64,000 nt of DNA from DASVUS01 sp036388675 (GTDB lineage Bacteria > Armatimonadota > Abditibacteriia > Abditibacteriales > Abditibacteriaceae). The stretch spans positions 1 to 64,000 of the forward strand of contig DASVRI010000039.1 in NCBI GenBank assembly GCA_036388675.1, read 5' to 3'. How positions within the stretch are numbered: the first letter of the stretch is position 1; each line of letters begins with the position of its first letter. A program made the translations under genes and the position numbers. The notes under the pieces are model-generated. The model did not search any database. It saw only the letters and a program-made list of their open reading frames with translations, and had not been told where the DNA came from. This document shows, in pieces, positions 1-8,446 of the stretch.

Positions 1-105
1 CTTTCGGCGGTTGCGCTTTCGGCGGTTGCGCTTTCGGCGGTTGCGCTTTCGGCGGTTGCGCTTTCGGCGGTTGCGCTTTCGGCGGTTGCGCTTTCGGCGG
101 TTGCG
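1..105. repeat. Tandem 15-bp repeat, seven or more perfect copies
   Basis: The unit CTTTCGGCGGTTGCG is repeated seven times without change and continues past the left edge. It is in frame with the minus-strand reading frame (15 bp = 5 codons, AQPPK), so copy-number change would not shift the frame. Confidence 0.95.
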
Positions 106-205
106 CCGCAAGTGGTCGCACAGACGCGGAGGACGCTGATACAACGGCGATGCACGCCAGGGCAGATAAACAGCCTTCTGTAGGAACGTTCAGGGTGCTT
201 TTCAT
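1..205 (-). CDS. Exported protein with AQPPK pentapeptide repeats (partial, runs off left edge)
   Basis: Reading leftward from an ATG at 205, the frame is open to the window edge. It starts MKSTLNVPTEG, has a hydrophobic stretch (CLSALACIAVVSASSA) that looks like a signal peptide, then APLAAQ-like sequence and at least seven perfect AQPPK units encoded by the 15-bp tandem repeat at 1-105. The upstream sequence AAAAGAGA is only a weak ribosome site. Proline/lysine-rich repeats of this kind often form an extended spacer or cell-wall contact region, but no domain is visible, so function is unknown. Repeat number is likely variable by slippage because the DNA units are identical. Confidence 0.6.
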   Translation of the reverse strand, partial: MKSTLNVPTEGCLSALACIAVVSASSASVRPLAAQPPKAQPPKAQPPKAQPPKAQPPKAQPPKAQPPK

Positions 206-230
206 TCTCTTTTGAAGTTCATCCGGACTG

Positions 231-312
231 CGCAGCAGGCTTGCAAATGCAGGGCAATGTAGGGGCGTAGCGTGCTACGCCCCTACGACGACCGGCTTCC
301 GCGGGAGTCCTG
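231..312 (+). repeat. Dispersed repeat, copy 1 (hairpin-forming, about 80 bp)
   Basis: This sequence recurs at 50932-51011 with few differences and in shortened inverted form at 53974-54010. It contains a near-perfect inverted repeat (GTAGGGGCGTAGC / GCTACGCCCCTAC). It is non-coding and lies between gene ends, as expected for a REP- or MITE-like element. Confidence 0.75.
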
Positions 313-436
313 TTCATATTATTCGAGGCTGCCTCACACCTCATACAAGGTGTTTTTCACCGAAGCTGTTCCTGCGGAAGACACGGCTACATACAGACCG
401 CATGAAGAGAAGACCACGCAGCTCATCCGCTTATCG

Positions 437-1114
437 TTACTTGCGCTCAAAACCTGCTGCAGGTGCAATCGGTGCGGGTGCAACGGGTTGTGAATTGGCC
501 AGGGACAAGTCGTCGATCCTTATCTGGTGAAGTGCTTTATCGGTCCACGCAGGCGCTTCGATGATGAACGTGAATTGGACGAATGCGTCAGTCGGCACGA
601 ACTTGCCTGCTCCGAGCGGCTTGAACGCAGACAAATCGAGGTTAAAACGCTCGTAAGAATCGGCAGCCCTGGGTTCGAGCACCGTTTCAAGCCCGCCGCT
701 ACGTTGCTTTTTGGCATTGAACGATTCCATTTGCAGTCGAACCGGATGAGCAGCGCTGGCCGATAGATTGAGACCAAGTTTCAGGCGCTTTAAATCGGTC
801 TCGCTGTTTTTGATGGCCAGGAATCCACTGGTAAAGATGGCCGACCAATTGAGAGCGACTTCGCCGACTTCCGCTCCAATAAGCAAGCCACCCGTGGGCT
901 TATCAGGCTCAGCAGCAGCGGCGGTGCCAACCGCTCTGACCTCCAGGGTTGTCAAGATGTCCAGGGGAGTACTCGGCATGACATCGGCTGCGGCTTCCGG
1001 CCACGGATTGGTGCCGTTGAAGTCGAAGTTCAGCAAATTTTCGCCTCGGGCCGAAGCGGGCATGAGACCGAGAATCGCGGCGAGAAGCAGACAACGAGAC
1101 AGCTTGTAATTCAT
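437..1114 (-). CDS. Secreted beta-sandwich-like protein of unknown function
   Basis: This 225-aa protein opens with a clear signal peptide (MNYKLSRCLLLAAILGLMPASARG) and was therefore placed outside the cytoplasm. The ATG at 1114 follows AGGAGC on the minus strand at a suitable distance. Residues about 75-200 are closely similar to residues about 40-170 of the next gene (1242-3131): both have L-SASAA-PVR, ESFNA(K/R)(K/R)QR(S/T)GGLET, and GAGKFVP blocks. The shared unit looks like a carbohydrate-binding-type beta sandwich, which is inference from pattern only. The two genes are tandem and 127 bp apart, and probably arose by duplication of this domain. Confidence 0.75.
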   Translation of the reverse strand: MNYKLSRCLLLAAILGLMPASARGENLLNFDFNGTNPWPEAAADVMPSTPLDILTTLEVRAVGTAAAAEPDKPTGGLLIGAEVGEVALNWSAIFTSGFLAIKNSETDLKRLKLGLNLSASAAHPVRLQMESFNAKKQRSGGLETVLEPRAADSYERFNLDLSAFKPLGAGKFVPTDAFVQFTFIIEAPAWTDKALHQIRIDDLSLANSQPVAPAPIAPAAGFERK

Positions 1115-1241
1115 GGTGAACAGTCGCTCCTGACGAAATTGCCGTTAGGCGCAAACGAGTACTCGCACGCCAGCCGGCGCCACGCCACTGGCATGGGAAA
1201 TGGGGCCATCAACAAATAAAAGTCGCGCGTAAATTTGCCAT

Positions 1242-3131
1242 TTATTGCTGCTGATAAGCTCCCAGATCAGGGTTGCTTTTCAGCGGGCGCGGCAGACCAT
1301 TAAGGCCGAGCAGCGGGCTAAACGGCTCCCAACGTCCCGCTTTTAACGCCGGGCTGCCGGGCTTCAGATAAAAGTTGGCAAGGGCGGCATCAATCGAGGG
1401 ATTGACAAATTGTGGATCACCGACCTTGTCGTTTTCGCCCAGGAGTGGCTCGCTGCCGCCTCCGAAGTAGAGATTGTTGGCGCGGAAGATGTCTCTGGAG
1501 TTCTGGTCGCCGCCTTTGGCGCCGTTGGTGTTGACCGGTTGATCGGGTGGCGCGACCACAATGTTGTTGAAAAACCGCACGTCCTGGGATTGCTGCACGA
1601 ACATCTGACCCCATTCGAGTTCGGGAGAAGCCGAGTTCATGTACACCGTGTTGTTGATAACATCCACGCGCTTGCTTTTAAACGCGTGGATGCCCGACCC
1701 GCCGTTGTTGAATGTCAGGTTGTTCTGGATCAGCGTTCGACCGTTGAAGCGCAGTTCTTCGGGGGCCCTGGAGTTCTGATTGACATCCACGATAATGCCG
1801 TTGCCGTCGGAGACTTTGCCGATTTGCTTCCAAATTTCGAACGTGCGGTTCCCGCTGGTGATGTTGTTGCGAATCAGCATTCGGTAGCCCCCACTGGTGC
1901 CGTCGAAGTTGCTGCCGCCGTTCAAGCTGATGCCCGAAGTGCCGTAAATTGTCGTCCAGCAGTTGTTGCGCACGATGTTGTTTTCAATCGTGACCCAATC
2001 AGCGCCGCCCGGCCCGATGCCGGCGCCGGGACAAAACTCGACCAGGTTGTCGGCGAAGCGCAGGTGATGCGGCACCGGCTGGCCCGGCTCGGCGCTCCAC
2101 GAAACGCTGATGCCGTTGCCGTTGGTTTCGGGCGCGGCCATGTTCATTTTGTCGGGGTATTTGGCTTTGGCGACATCGCCCTCGCCGCGAATGTGCAGGC
2201 CGCGCACTTCCAGGTAGGACGGCACCGCAGCAACGCCTGCAACCGGAGCGGTAGCACCCGGCGCGGTGGCGCCCGGCACTTTGCGATCCCAGATGCGGAT
2301 GGCCACCCAGGCTTTGGTCAATTCAAAGCGGGGTTTGTGGCCGGGGTAGTTTTTCAGCGAAATCCAGGCAGCCGGCGTGCCCGCTTTGGTGAAGTTCACG
2401 ATGCCTTCCTGCGCGCCGCGTGGCAGGTAAGTGCCATTCATCACCACGATGATGTCGCCGGGCTGCGCGGCATCAATCGCTTTTTGCGGCGTGGCAAAAG
2501 CCGTCATTTCGCTGCGTCCGTCGTTTGTGTCACTGCCCTGAGTACTCACATAAAATGCCGGCCTGGCATAATGCACGTTATCCAAACGGATTTCGGGCTT
2601 TGCCACACCCTGCCACGCCGCGCCGCCGATGGAGAATGTGAGCCCCACAAACGGCGCGTTCGGCACGAACTTTCCGGCGCCCGCAAGCTTAAAATCCGAC
2701 AGATCGAGCGCGTAGCGCTGATAGAAATCCGGCGCCGCGGGATGAATGAGAGTTTCAAGTCCGCCGGTGCGCTGCCTACGTGCGTTGAACGATTCTACGA
2801 GTACTCGTACAGGCCGCGCGGCACTGGCGGACAGGCTAAAAGCCAGTGTCAGCTTACCTAAATTGCTTTCGGTGTTTCGGATCGCCAACGGGCCGCTTGA
2901 GATCAGGGCATTGGAGCGCAGACCACGCGAAGGCTGTGTCGAACCGGCGATGTCAATCGTGCCAACAACAGCGGGCGTGATGCCGAGCCAACCGTTTCTA
3001 CTTTCAAAATCAGCTTGGAGCAAGGTGCCGCCGTGGAGTGGAGCCGTAGGAACACGGGAGTTCTGGGCCTGGCAGAAAGTCGCGGCACAAGCCGTTGTCA
3101 ACAAACTAAACAAAGCAATGCAGGGTTTCAT
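1242..3131 (-). CDS. Secreted right-handed parallel beta-helix protein
   Basis: I chose the ATG at 3131 (629 aa) because it gives a good signal peptide (MKPCIALFSLLTTACAATFCQAQ); a longer open frame exists upstream but looks non-coding. Residues about 30-170 form the sandwich domain shared with 437-1114. Then FYVSTQGSDTNDG, TPQKAIDAAQPGD and VMNGTY are the hallmark entry to pectate-lyase/chondroitinase-B-type beta helices (DUF1565-like), followed by repeated N-N-I/V coils (IENNIVRNN, IRNNITSGN, IQNNLTFNN, VINNTVYMN). Such proteins bind or cleave acidic polysaccharides. No catalytic residues can be assigned by eye, so lyase activity is only possible. It may form a unit with 437-1114, transcribed leftward. 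Confidence 0.85.
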   Translation of the reverse strand: MKPCIALFSLLTTACAATFCQAQNSRVPTAPLHGGTLLQADFESRNGWLGITPAVVGTIDIAGSTQPSRGLRSNALISSGPLAIRNTESNLGKLTLAFSLSASAARPVRVLVESFNARRQRTGGLETLIHPAAPDFYQRYALDLSDFKLAGAGKFVPNAPFVGLTFSIGGAAWQGVAKPEIRLDNVHYARPAFYVSTQGSDTNDGRSEMTAFATPQKAIDAAQPGDIIVVMNGTYLPRGAQEGIVNFTKAGTPAAWISLKNYPGHKPRFELTKAWVAIRIWDRKVPGATAPGATAPVAGVAAVPSYLEVRGLHIRGEGDVAKAKYPDKMNMAAPETNGNGISVSWSAEPGQPVPHHLRFADNLVEFCPGAGIGPGGADWVTIENNIVRNNCWTTIYGTSGISLNGGSNFDGTSGGYRMLIRNNITSGNRTFEIWKQIGKVSDGNGIIVDVNQNSRAPEELRFNGRTLIQNNLTFNNGGSGIHAFKSKRVDVINNTVYMNSASPELEWGQMFVQQSQDVRFFNNIVVAPPDQPVNTNGAKGGDQNSRDIFRANNLYFGGGSEPLLGENDKVGDPQFVNPSIDAALANFYLKPGSPALKAGRWEPFSPLLGLNGLPRPLKSNPDLGAYQQQ

Positions 3132-3528
3132 AGTGTTGGAATGAACCATAATTATTTGTGCAGTTTCGGGTTGTGGCTGCACAGAAGCAACGTCACAAGT
3201 TGTCTTTATCGAAAGGCAACAAAGTTTCCTGCCACTAATTGCATGAGAGAAATGGCCACACAGGAAGGTGGCGTGGCCATTTCTCTCATGCAGTTGAGAT
3301 CGATCAGGTATCAATCATTGTCCGAGATCGTCCACGTGCCGCGGCTGCAAGTATGACGATGATAGCAATTACGACTTAGATCTCTATCAGTGTAAATCCC
3401 TTGTGACCTGCTCTTGAGTTGTGCATCATTCAAATCACTAATTTCCTTTGCACTGAGTGCAGTTATAGCTTTGCATAAAAGCCGGTCGTTCAGGGATGGA
3501 CTGCACCCTGCAAGCAGTTTATTGAGAG
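3132..3528. other. 397-bp gap with a long inverted repeat
   Basis: No gene seen. It holds the 19-bp-stem inverted repeat at 3239-3291 and a small palindrome TGCACTGAGTGCA at 3449-3461, which may be an operator or part of a terminator for the LacI-type gene ending at 3529. Confidence 0.6.
3239..3291. repeat. Inverted repeat, 19-bp perfect stem
   Basis: GCATGAGAGAAATGGCCAC at the left is the exact reverse complement of the right arm, with about 13 bp between. It lies upstream of the beta-helix gene. There is no T-run, so a recombination remnant or mRNA hairpin is more likely than a simple terminator. Confidence 0.7.
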
Positions 3529-4578
3529 TCAGGCTGGTGCTGCCGTCGAATCTCGTATGATCAACTCTTCCGGCACCACATCACAGGAAGCCACCGTAGC
3601 CTCTCCCGCTTTGCGAGCTGCAATGTGTGCCAGCAGCCGCTGCACCGCGATGCGTCCCATGTCGTGAAAAGGTTGGGCAATGGTTGTTAACGCCGGGTCG
3701 GCATAAACGGCGAAGTGTGAATCCCCGTAGCCGATGACTGAAAGTTGTGACGGCAGCGCCAGTCCTCGGCGGCGTGCCAGGCGCAGCGTCACCATCGCGA
3801 TGGCATCCGCGGCGCACAACACAGCCGTTGGACGTGGCTTCAAATCCAGCAACTGCTCCGCCGCCCTTTCAATAATTTCGACATCCCCCCAGTTGCTGAG
3901 AACAACGTATTGCGGGTCAGCCGGCAATCCCATTTCGTGCAAGGTGGCGAGAAAAATCCTGGCGCGTAGCTGGGAAACCGAAGAATCCACATCGCCGCTC
4001 AACAAAGCAATACGCTCGTGGCCTAAACTCACCAGATGCGATAGTGCAGCGCGAATGCCCGCTACATCATCCGAGGAAACACATATCGCGTTCTCGTTTT
4101 CAGGAAACGATTCAATATAGGCAACAGGACGAGGGCTGTGTTTAATCTCGCGGGTAAAGCAAGCGAGCACGTCCTGGCGCAAACCCAGAGCAACAACACC
4201 ATCCAGACGCCACGTGCTGCACAGTTGAACCCCTTCGGAAACCTGTTCGGGTGCCGCATCGTAGGGCAAACGCAAGATCTTTGTCACATAACCCTGCGCT
4301 ACAGCCTCGTCCAGAGCACCTCCCATGATGCGGCTGATCGTCTCCGAACTGCTTTCGCTGGTCAGCAGGCCAATAACGTGACTCTGCCCGATTGACATGG
4401 CTCGTGCGAACTCATTACGGCGGTAACCCAGCTCCTGAGCGATGTCTAATACACGCTGATGCGTTGCTTTACCAACACGCACCGTTCCATTGCTGGGATT
4501 GAGCACTGCCGCCGCGGCTCGTGGCGAACACCCGGCAGCAGCGGCGATTTCTTTTAACGTAGCGGCAGAAGTATTCAT
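3529..4578 (-). CDS. LacI-family transcriptional regulator
   Basis: This 349-aa protein has the standard LacI layout and length. Residues 6-65 are the helix-turn-helix and hinge (TLKEIAAAAGCSPRAAAAVL, then RVLDIAQELGYRRNEFAR). From about residue 68 comes the periplasmic-binding-protein-like sensor (HVIGLLTSE, ISRIMGGALDEA, RLDGVVALG, LGHERIALLSG, RPTAVLCAADAIA, LSVIGYGDSHFA). The target sugar cannot be told. Its start is preceded by a TATAAT box and by two tandem copies of an operator-like palindrome, so autoregulation is likely. Neighbouring secreted beta-helix proteins and the GH1 fusion are plausible regulon members, by inference. Confidence 0.93.
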   Translation of the reverse strand: MNTSAATLKEIAAAAGCSPRAAAAVLNPSNGTVRVGKATHQRVLDIAQELGYRRNEFARAMSIGQSHVIGLLTSESSSETISRIMGGALDEAVAQGYVTKILRLPYDAAPEQVSEGVQLCSTWRLDGVVALGLRQDVLACFTREIKHSPRPVAYIESFPENENAICVSSDDVAGIRAALSHLVSLGHERIALLSGDVDSSVSQLRARIFLATLHEMGLPADPQYVVLSNWGDVEIIERAAEQLLDLKPRPTAVLCAADAIAMVTLRLARRRGLALPSQLSVIGYGDSHFAVYADPALTTIAQPFHDMGRIAVQRLLAHIAARKAGEATVASCDVVPEELIIRDSTAAPA

Positions 4579-4579
4579 G

Positions 4580-4614
4580 TGATTCAGCGTTGAATTGATT
4601 CAGCGTTGAATCAA
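4580..4614. promoter_or_regulatory. Tandem operator-like palindrome in front of the LacI-type gene
   Basis: GATTCAGCGTTGAA occurs twice in a row. The copy at 4595-4614 forms a 20-bp palindrome with arms TTGATTCA.../...TGAATCAA matching at nine of ten positions, with a CG near its centre as in LacI-family operators. It lies just downstream of the TATAAT box and over the expected transcription start. Confidence 0.65.
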
Positions 4615-4642
4615 TTATACCCACACCAAAGCCACCTCAAAC
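4614..4642 (-). promoter_or_regulatory. Sigma-70-type promoter of the LacI-type gene
   Basis: On the minus strand a perfect TATAAT (4619-4614) is preceded 15-16 bp upstream by TTTGAGG, a fair -35. The start would fall inside the tandem palindrome. Confidence 0.5.
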
Positions 4643-4918
4643 ATATTGCGGAATTTTTTCTGAATAAAGTCTCGGCTGCCTTCCAACGGGCTGGTGTCAA
4701 TGGCGATGAGCTACCTCTTGCGAGTCCACGGAGATGTGCTTCTTTATTTGATAATTAGCCTGCATATAACCGAACACATCAGCATGCCGGCCTGAGTAGT
4801 AAGAAGCACTTTCCCGCCTCGGAACGGTTGACGCGCGGTAAACATCAAGGATGGCAACTTCCATGTTACTTGAGTACTCGAATTGCGTAAATTCAATTCC
4901 GTATGAAGAGGTGTTCTT

Positions 4919-5119
4919 GTGACTCAATGTGTAAAGAATTTATTTAACCTGGAAACCGAAGTTATCAAGAGATTGGACGATCAGGTCAGGGATCTCAATG
5001 CTCAGATCGAGGAGCTGTGCAAGCGGCGCGACACGCTGGAGCATTTAAGTGACGCTATTTTCGCCTTGCACTTGCAGCAGGCCAGTGCTTCCACATCTAC
5101 CTCGTCATCAACGGTTTGA
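4919..5119 (+). CDS. Small coiled-coil protein
   Basis: This 66-aa protein starts at GTG, with AGAGGTG just upstream as ribosome site. Residues 8-50 are a predicted amphipathic coil (ETEVIKRLDDQVRDLNAQI, EELCKRRDTLEHL) and the tail is Ser/Thr-rich. No family is recognised. It is close to the small gene at 5149 in the same direction, so the pair looks like an operon. Two other short coiled-coil proteins in this window (10332-10568 and 11587-11835) are similar in size and style and lie next to regulators. A regulatory or adaptor role is a guess. Confidence 0.55.
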   Translation: MTQCVKNLFNLETEVIKRLDDQVRDLNAQIEELCKRRDTLEHLSDAIFALHLQQASASTSTSSSTV

Positions 5120-5148
5120 CCGGCAAGCGACTTAGCACAAGGGAATTC

Positions 5149-5334
5149 ATGAAGCGGCTACCTGAACATCAGCGCTTGCGACGTGGCACGGCAGTTTTGC
5201 TCTCCGCACAGGATAAGATTGATCTGAAGCAAATGGCCGGCGAGCAGGGTGTCTCGCAGTCGGCTCTGTTGCGCACGTTAGTCTCTCAGCAGTTGCAGCG
5301 ATGGCGAATGCAGACTAAGCGGAGTACGAGGTAG
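5149..5334 (+). CDS. Small ribbon-helix-helix-like protein
   Basis: I chose the ATG at 5149 (61 aa) because AAGGGA lies at the right distance; a TTG at 5116 overlapping the upstream stop is the alternative. The sequence RRGTAVLLSAQDKIDLKQMA, then EQGVSQSALLRTLVSQQLQR, has the strand plus two-helix pattern of CopG/Arc-type DNA-binding proteins or antitoxins. No toxin gene lies beside it. It follows the coiled-coil gene 4919-5119, probably in one transcript. Confidence 0.55.
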   Translation: MKRLPEHQRLRRGTAVLLSAQDKIDLKQMAGEQGVSQSALLRTLVSQQLQRWRMQTKRSTR

Positions 5335-5569
5335 AGAGCCTGCCTGTTCTGATGCGGCTGCCCATGGGTGGCGAATTCTTCGTCACAGCGGTTCGCCACA
5401 TATGTTCTGTCAGCGTCAATACATGAAGTTCGATGTGTTTGCCGCATCTTGCCGCAGAAAAACGCTTGATACGAGTACTCGGAAATGCGTCAGGCAAAGC
5501 GCAGATGTACCAGTCAATGAGAAAGCGACAGAGTGCGATTCTTCCAAATGCACCATACATCCATAACGA

Positions 5570-5614
5570 CCACAGCCAGAAACCTTGCAATATAGCTAAG
5601 GTTCCTGGCTGTGG
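5570..5614. repeat. Inverted repeat, 17-bp arms with one mismatch
   Basis: CCACAGCCAGAAACCTT pairs with AAGGTTCCTGGCTGTGG across an 11-bp loop. It lies between convergent genes and may act as a bidirectional terminator, but lacks a T-run. Confidence 0.65.
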
Positions 5615-5657
5615 TTACACGGCACTCGGTTACACGGCACTCGGCTGCGTGGCACTT
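5613..5657. repeat. 15-bp tandem repeat, three copies
   Basis: Two exact copies of GGTTACACGGCACTC and one diverged copy (GGCTGCGTGGCACTT) follow the inverted repeat directly. It is non-coding. Confidence 0.7.
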
Positions 5658-5797
5658 GGTCGAGCGTCTCGCACCTTTCAGGCTCTGCCTTCCCTTGTAA
5701 TGACACCTTGCAGACTCTTGCTGACAGCATCCAGGCTGTTGCATAAGGTGCCAGTGCCTGTTGTGATGCTCACGTGCAGTGTGTAGCTGTCATGTGT

Positions 5798-8110
5798 TTA
5801 TGCAACTTTTGGTACGATTTGGAGATTTGGCTGCGCGAACTCTTCAACTGTTGTCTGCGCATTGCAGATGGCGCGACCTCCACTTTCATTGCCCAGGCTA
5901 CGAATCCACTCGCACTCTATAAGATAGCGCTCCAGGGCGTCATCTACGGAGGGCAACAGTTGTCCGCGTTCGCTGCCCAACGCACTGTAGTGCGGGCGAG
6001 GTGCGAGGTAGCCCATTGTATAAGCAGGTCGTGCTTCGACAACACCGGATGTAATACCGGCCATCTCAGCGGCGCGCCGTGCCAGGTCGGCCCAACTGAG
6101 CGTGCCTTTGTTGGCCAGGTGCCACACGCCGTTTTCACCGTCGATTAACAAGTCGAGTGCGGCATGAACCAGGTCGGCCACATAAGTGGGCGAAACGATG
6201 GTATCACCGGCAGCGATGAAAGTTTCGCCACTGGCCAGAGCGCGCAAGGCAATTGTGACAAAGTTGTGTTCATCCCACGGGCCGAAGAAAGCACTGGTGC
6301 GAATGACGAGTGAATCGGGCAGGATTTCGAGTACTCGGTTCTCCGCACGGAGCTTGCTCTGGCCGTAAACGTTCATGGGCGCCGGCACATCACTTTCGAT
6401 GTAAGGCCGCGAGCGCTGCCCATCGAAAACCAAGTCGGATGAGAAGGTCATCAACGGAATGGCATGACGCGCACAGGCTGCCGCCAGTCGAGCCGCGCCA
6501 TGAGCATTCACTTCAAAGCATTGTTCACGCTGTTGCTCGGCCTCATCCACACGCACAAAACCTGAAGCATTGATAACCGCCCACGGACGGATGCGATCCA
6601 TCGCTGCATCTACAGAAGCGGGATCGCTAATGTCCATCTCCTGGCGTGAGGTGAGATGATAGGGAATTGCACGCGCGTCGCACAGGCGGGCGAAGGCGCG
6701 ACCCAGAGTTCCCGTCGCACCCACGATGAGCAGAGGGCGCACCGATTGCTGGCTCATGTCGTTGCCACCATGAGTCGGTGGCGCAAAAGCCGAACGTCCG
6801 CCTGCTGCCGGATAAAACAAGCGGTCGGGGCGGCGCCACCAGCCGGGCTGATCGAGCACGGGATGGTCGTATTCTTTGCCGGCACTGAGTACTCGCATCA
6901 TGCGCGCCAGAGCGGTTTGGCGCGGCTTGTCGGTGCGCACGTCGAAAACACCGGGTTCGTAGAAACCTTCAGAACGCGTCACCAAACTGTTCCAGTCGAA
7001 GGCGCCCAGCAGCGACCATGCGGTAACGGCACGCACATCAATGTGGTCGTCGCGCAGCTTCACGCAATCGTCCCACACTTCCTTGAGCCAGCGCAACTGT
7101 TCTTCGCGCGTGCAGCCCAGGTGCGCCTCGGTGACGGCCAGCGGCAAGCCGTAGCGCAACCACGCTTCGCGTAGAACAGAAGCCGTATGCACCGGCGACA
7201 CGGGGCAAACACGCACTGCTTCAACATCGGCATATTCGTGCCGTCCATTGCCGCCGTGCGTGGAATCGGGATACTTGTCCTTGTCTTCGTCGAGATAACG
7301 GTCGCTCGTAAGATAGTGGTTGATGCCCATGATGTCCGGCGGGCATGGGTTGTCGAGGAACCATTGCAATTCATCTTCGCTGGCGCCCCATTCCAGCAGC
7401 TTGTGCCACATGGTGCGCTCCGGTGTAAGATGACCACACAGCAAATCGTAAGACAGCCAGCGCCGCTCGTTTTCCATGTCGGCCTGATAGGCCAGCAAGG
7501 GCGTGCTATACATGCGGCCCATGTCTTCGGTTTGCACCAACTTCGCAGCAGGATTGACCTGGCGAATGGCACGCATCGACAGCACAACGCCGCGACACTG
7601 ATTGAGTAGTGCTCGAACAAAACTCTGGTCATCCGTGGTATGCGGATACCAGTGGCCATAAAGCGCACTGAAACGCGCCGTCGTCAATGGTTCGTTGACC
7701 GGCGTGTAAAACATGTTGTTGGGAAAGCGCTCCGCTACCCGACGCGCATACTGCGCCAGACCTGCGGCAAACGACGGGTCGACCAGGCTGGTGTGGCGCG
7801 GACCACTGCCGTGATGCGTCAGCCCAATGATAGGTTTTACGCCGAGTTCATGCAGTCGGTTGATGCGCTGGTCGGCCCATGTCCAGTTGATATTGTCGAA
7901 ACCGTTGGGCGCGAAGTGTTCCCACAGCACCGGATAGCGAATGGCACGAATGCCCAGCCCGGCGAATAAGTTGAGATCGCTGACGCGCGTTGCGTGTCCG
8001 TTACGCTGCATCTGATCCATGTATTGGTCGCCCACGCGGTTGACCGTACATTCCAAACCGCCCCACATTTCCAGCGGTGGCAAAGCGCGTTGCGCGTTAG
8101 GAACTAACAT
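5798..8110 (-). CDS. GH1-like glycosidase fused to RmlD-type sugar-nucleotide reductase
   Basis: A 770-aa two-domain protein. Residues about 1-430 look like glycoside hydrolase family 1: NMFYTPVNEPLTTARF carries the acid/base Glu of the NEP motif, and LPLAVTEAHLG the likely nucleophile Glu. Residues about 475-750 are an extended SDR of the RmlD type (dTDP-4-dehydrorhamnose reductase): IVGATGTLGRAF is the NAD(P) loop and VYGQSK the YxxxK catalytic pair. I took the ATG at 8110 because GGAG precedes it and the protein then begins near the first conserved GH1 strand. No signal peptide is seen, so it is probably cytoplasmic. Such fusions are known in some bacteria, and point to nucleotide-sugar or glycan metabolism. 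Confidence 0.85.
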   Translation of the reverse strand: MLVPNAQRALPPLEMWGGLECTVNRVGDQYMDQMQRNGHATRVSDLNLFAGLGIRAIRYPVLWEHFAPNGFDNINWTWADQRINRLHELGVKPIIGLTHHGSGPRHTSLVDPSFAAGLAQYARRVAERFPNNMFYTPVNEPLTTARFSALYGHWYPHTTDDQSFVRALLNQCRGVVLSMRAIRQVNPAAKLVQTEDMGRMYSTPLLAYQADMENERRWLSYDLLCGHLTPERTMWHKLLEWGASEDELQWFLDNPCPPDIMGINHYLTSDRYLDEDKDKYPDSTHGGNGRHEYADVEAVRVCPVSPVHTASVLREAWLRYGLPLAVTEAHLGCTREEQLRWLKEVWDDCVKLRDDHIDVRAVTAWSLLGAFDWNSLVTRSEGFYEPGVFDVRTDKPRQTALARMMRVLSAGKEYDHPVLDQPGWWRRPDRLFYPAAGGRSAFAPPTHGGNDMSQQSVRPLLIVGATGTLGRAFARLCDARAIPYHLTSRQEMDISDPASVDAAMDRIRPWAVINASGFVRVDEAEQQREQCFEVNAHGAARLAAACARHAIPLMTFSSDLVFDGQRSRPYIESDVPAPMNVYGQSKLRAENRVLEILPDSLVIRTSAFFGPWDEHNFVTIALRALASGETFIAAGDTIVSPTYVADLVHAALDLLIDGENGVWHLANKGTLSWADLARRAAEMAGITSGVVEARPAYTMGYLAPRPHYSALGSERGQLLPSVDDALERYLIECEWIRSLGNESGGRAICNAQTTVEEFAQPNLQIVPKVA

Positions 8111-8446
8111 ATGTTTAAGACTCCGGCAGCAATCGCCACACAGACACCATGCCTGAGCAAGGCGCATCGTGTTCACGTCATAACAGCTACCACATGAATC
8201 TTCGTCCTCTCCAAAGGGTGTCTTTACCTTGTGAGTTCATCGCAGCAAGAACCGTGCAATGCCGCCACTATGTTTGTCCGGATTCGAACAAAAGAACGAT
8301 GCACGACCTTTTTCTATGTATCCCGAGTCCTCGGGTGCGAGTACTCATGTCGTACCCCACACAACGCTTTGTTTGCAACAGCACAGAATAACACGTGTTC
8401 TCACTGTAAAATTCTCAGCATGACTTTAATGAAGAGCAAGGAATTT
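8111..8446. other. 336-bp divergent intergenic region
   Basis: It separates the GH1-RmlD gene from the plus-strand gene at 8447 and should hold both promoters. One GAGTACTC at 8339. No clear -35/-10 pair was found. Confidence 0.4.

Larger units (their letters stand above)
4579..4918. other. 340-bp intergenic region between divergent genes
   Basis: Besides the promoter/operator of the LacI-type gene, it holds one GAGTACTC (4872) and the leader of the 4919 gene. A minus-strand open frame here (4697-4927) has no ribosome site and no family resemblance. Confidence 0.5.
5335..5797. other. 463-bp gap between convergent genes, with repeats
   Basis: No gene seen. It holds one GAGTACTC (5473), an inverted repeat at 5570-5614 and a three-copy 15-bp tandem repeat at 5613-5657. 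Confidence 0.55.

Noticed and set aside
1..105. CRISPR array
   Set aside because: Units are contiguous 15-mers without spacers and code for a protein repeat.
272..493. Plus-strand open frame of 73 codons
   Set aside because: It overlaps the dispersed repeat and the 3' end of the gene at 437, has no ribosome site, and shows no family resemblance.
1410..2861. Long plus-strand open frame (483 codons) opposite the beta-helix gene
   Set aside because: It is a GC-driven mirror of the beta-helix gene; composition is low-complexity (His/Val/Ala/Gly rich) and no domain or start signal is seen.
4697..4927. Minus-strand open frame of 76 codons
   Set aside because: It overlaps the leader of the small coiled-coil gene and has no ribosome site or family marks.
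8281..8310. tRNA-like GATTCGAAC stretch
   Set aside because: No acceptor or anticodon stems can be built around it; no tRNA was found in the window.
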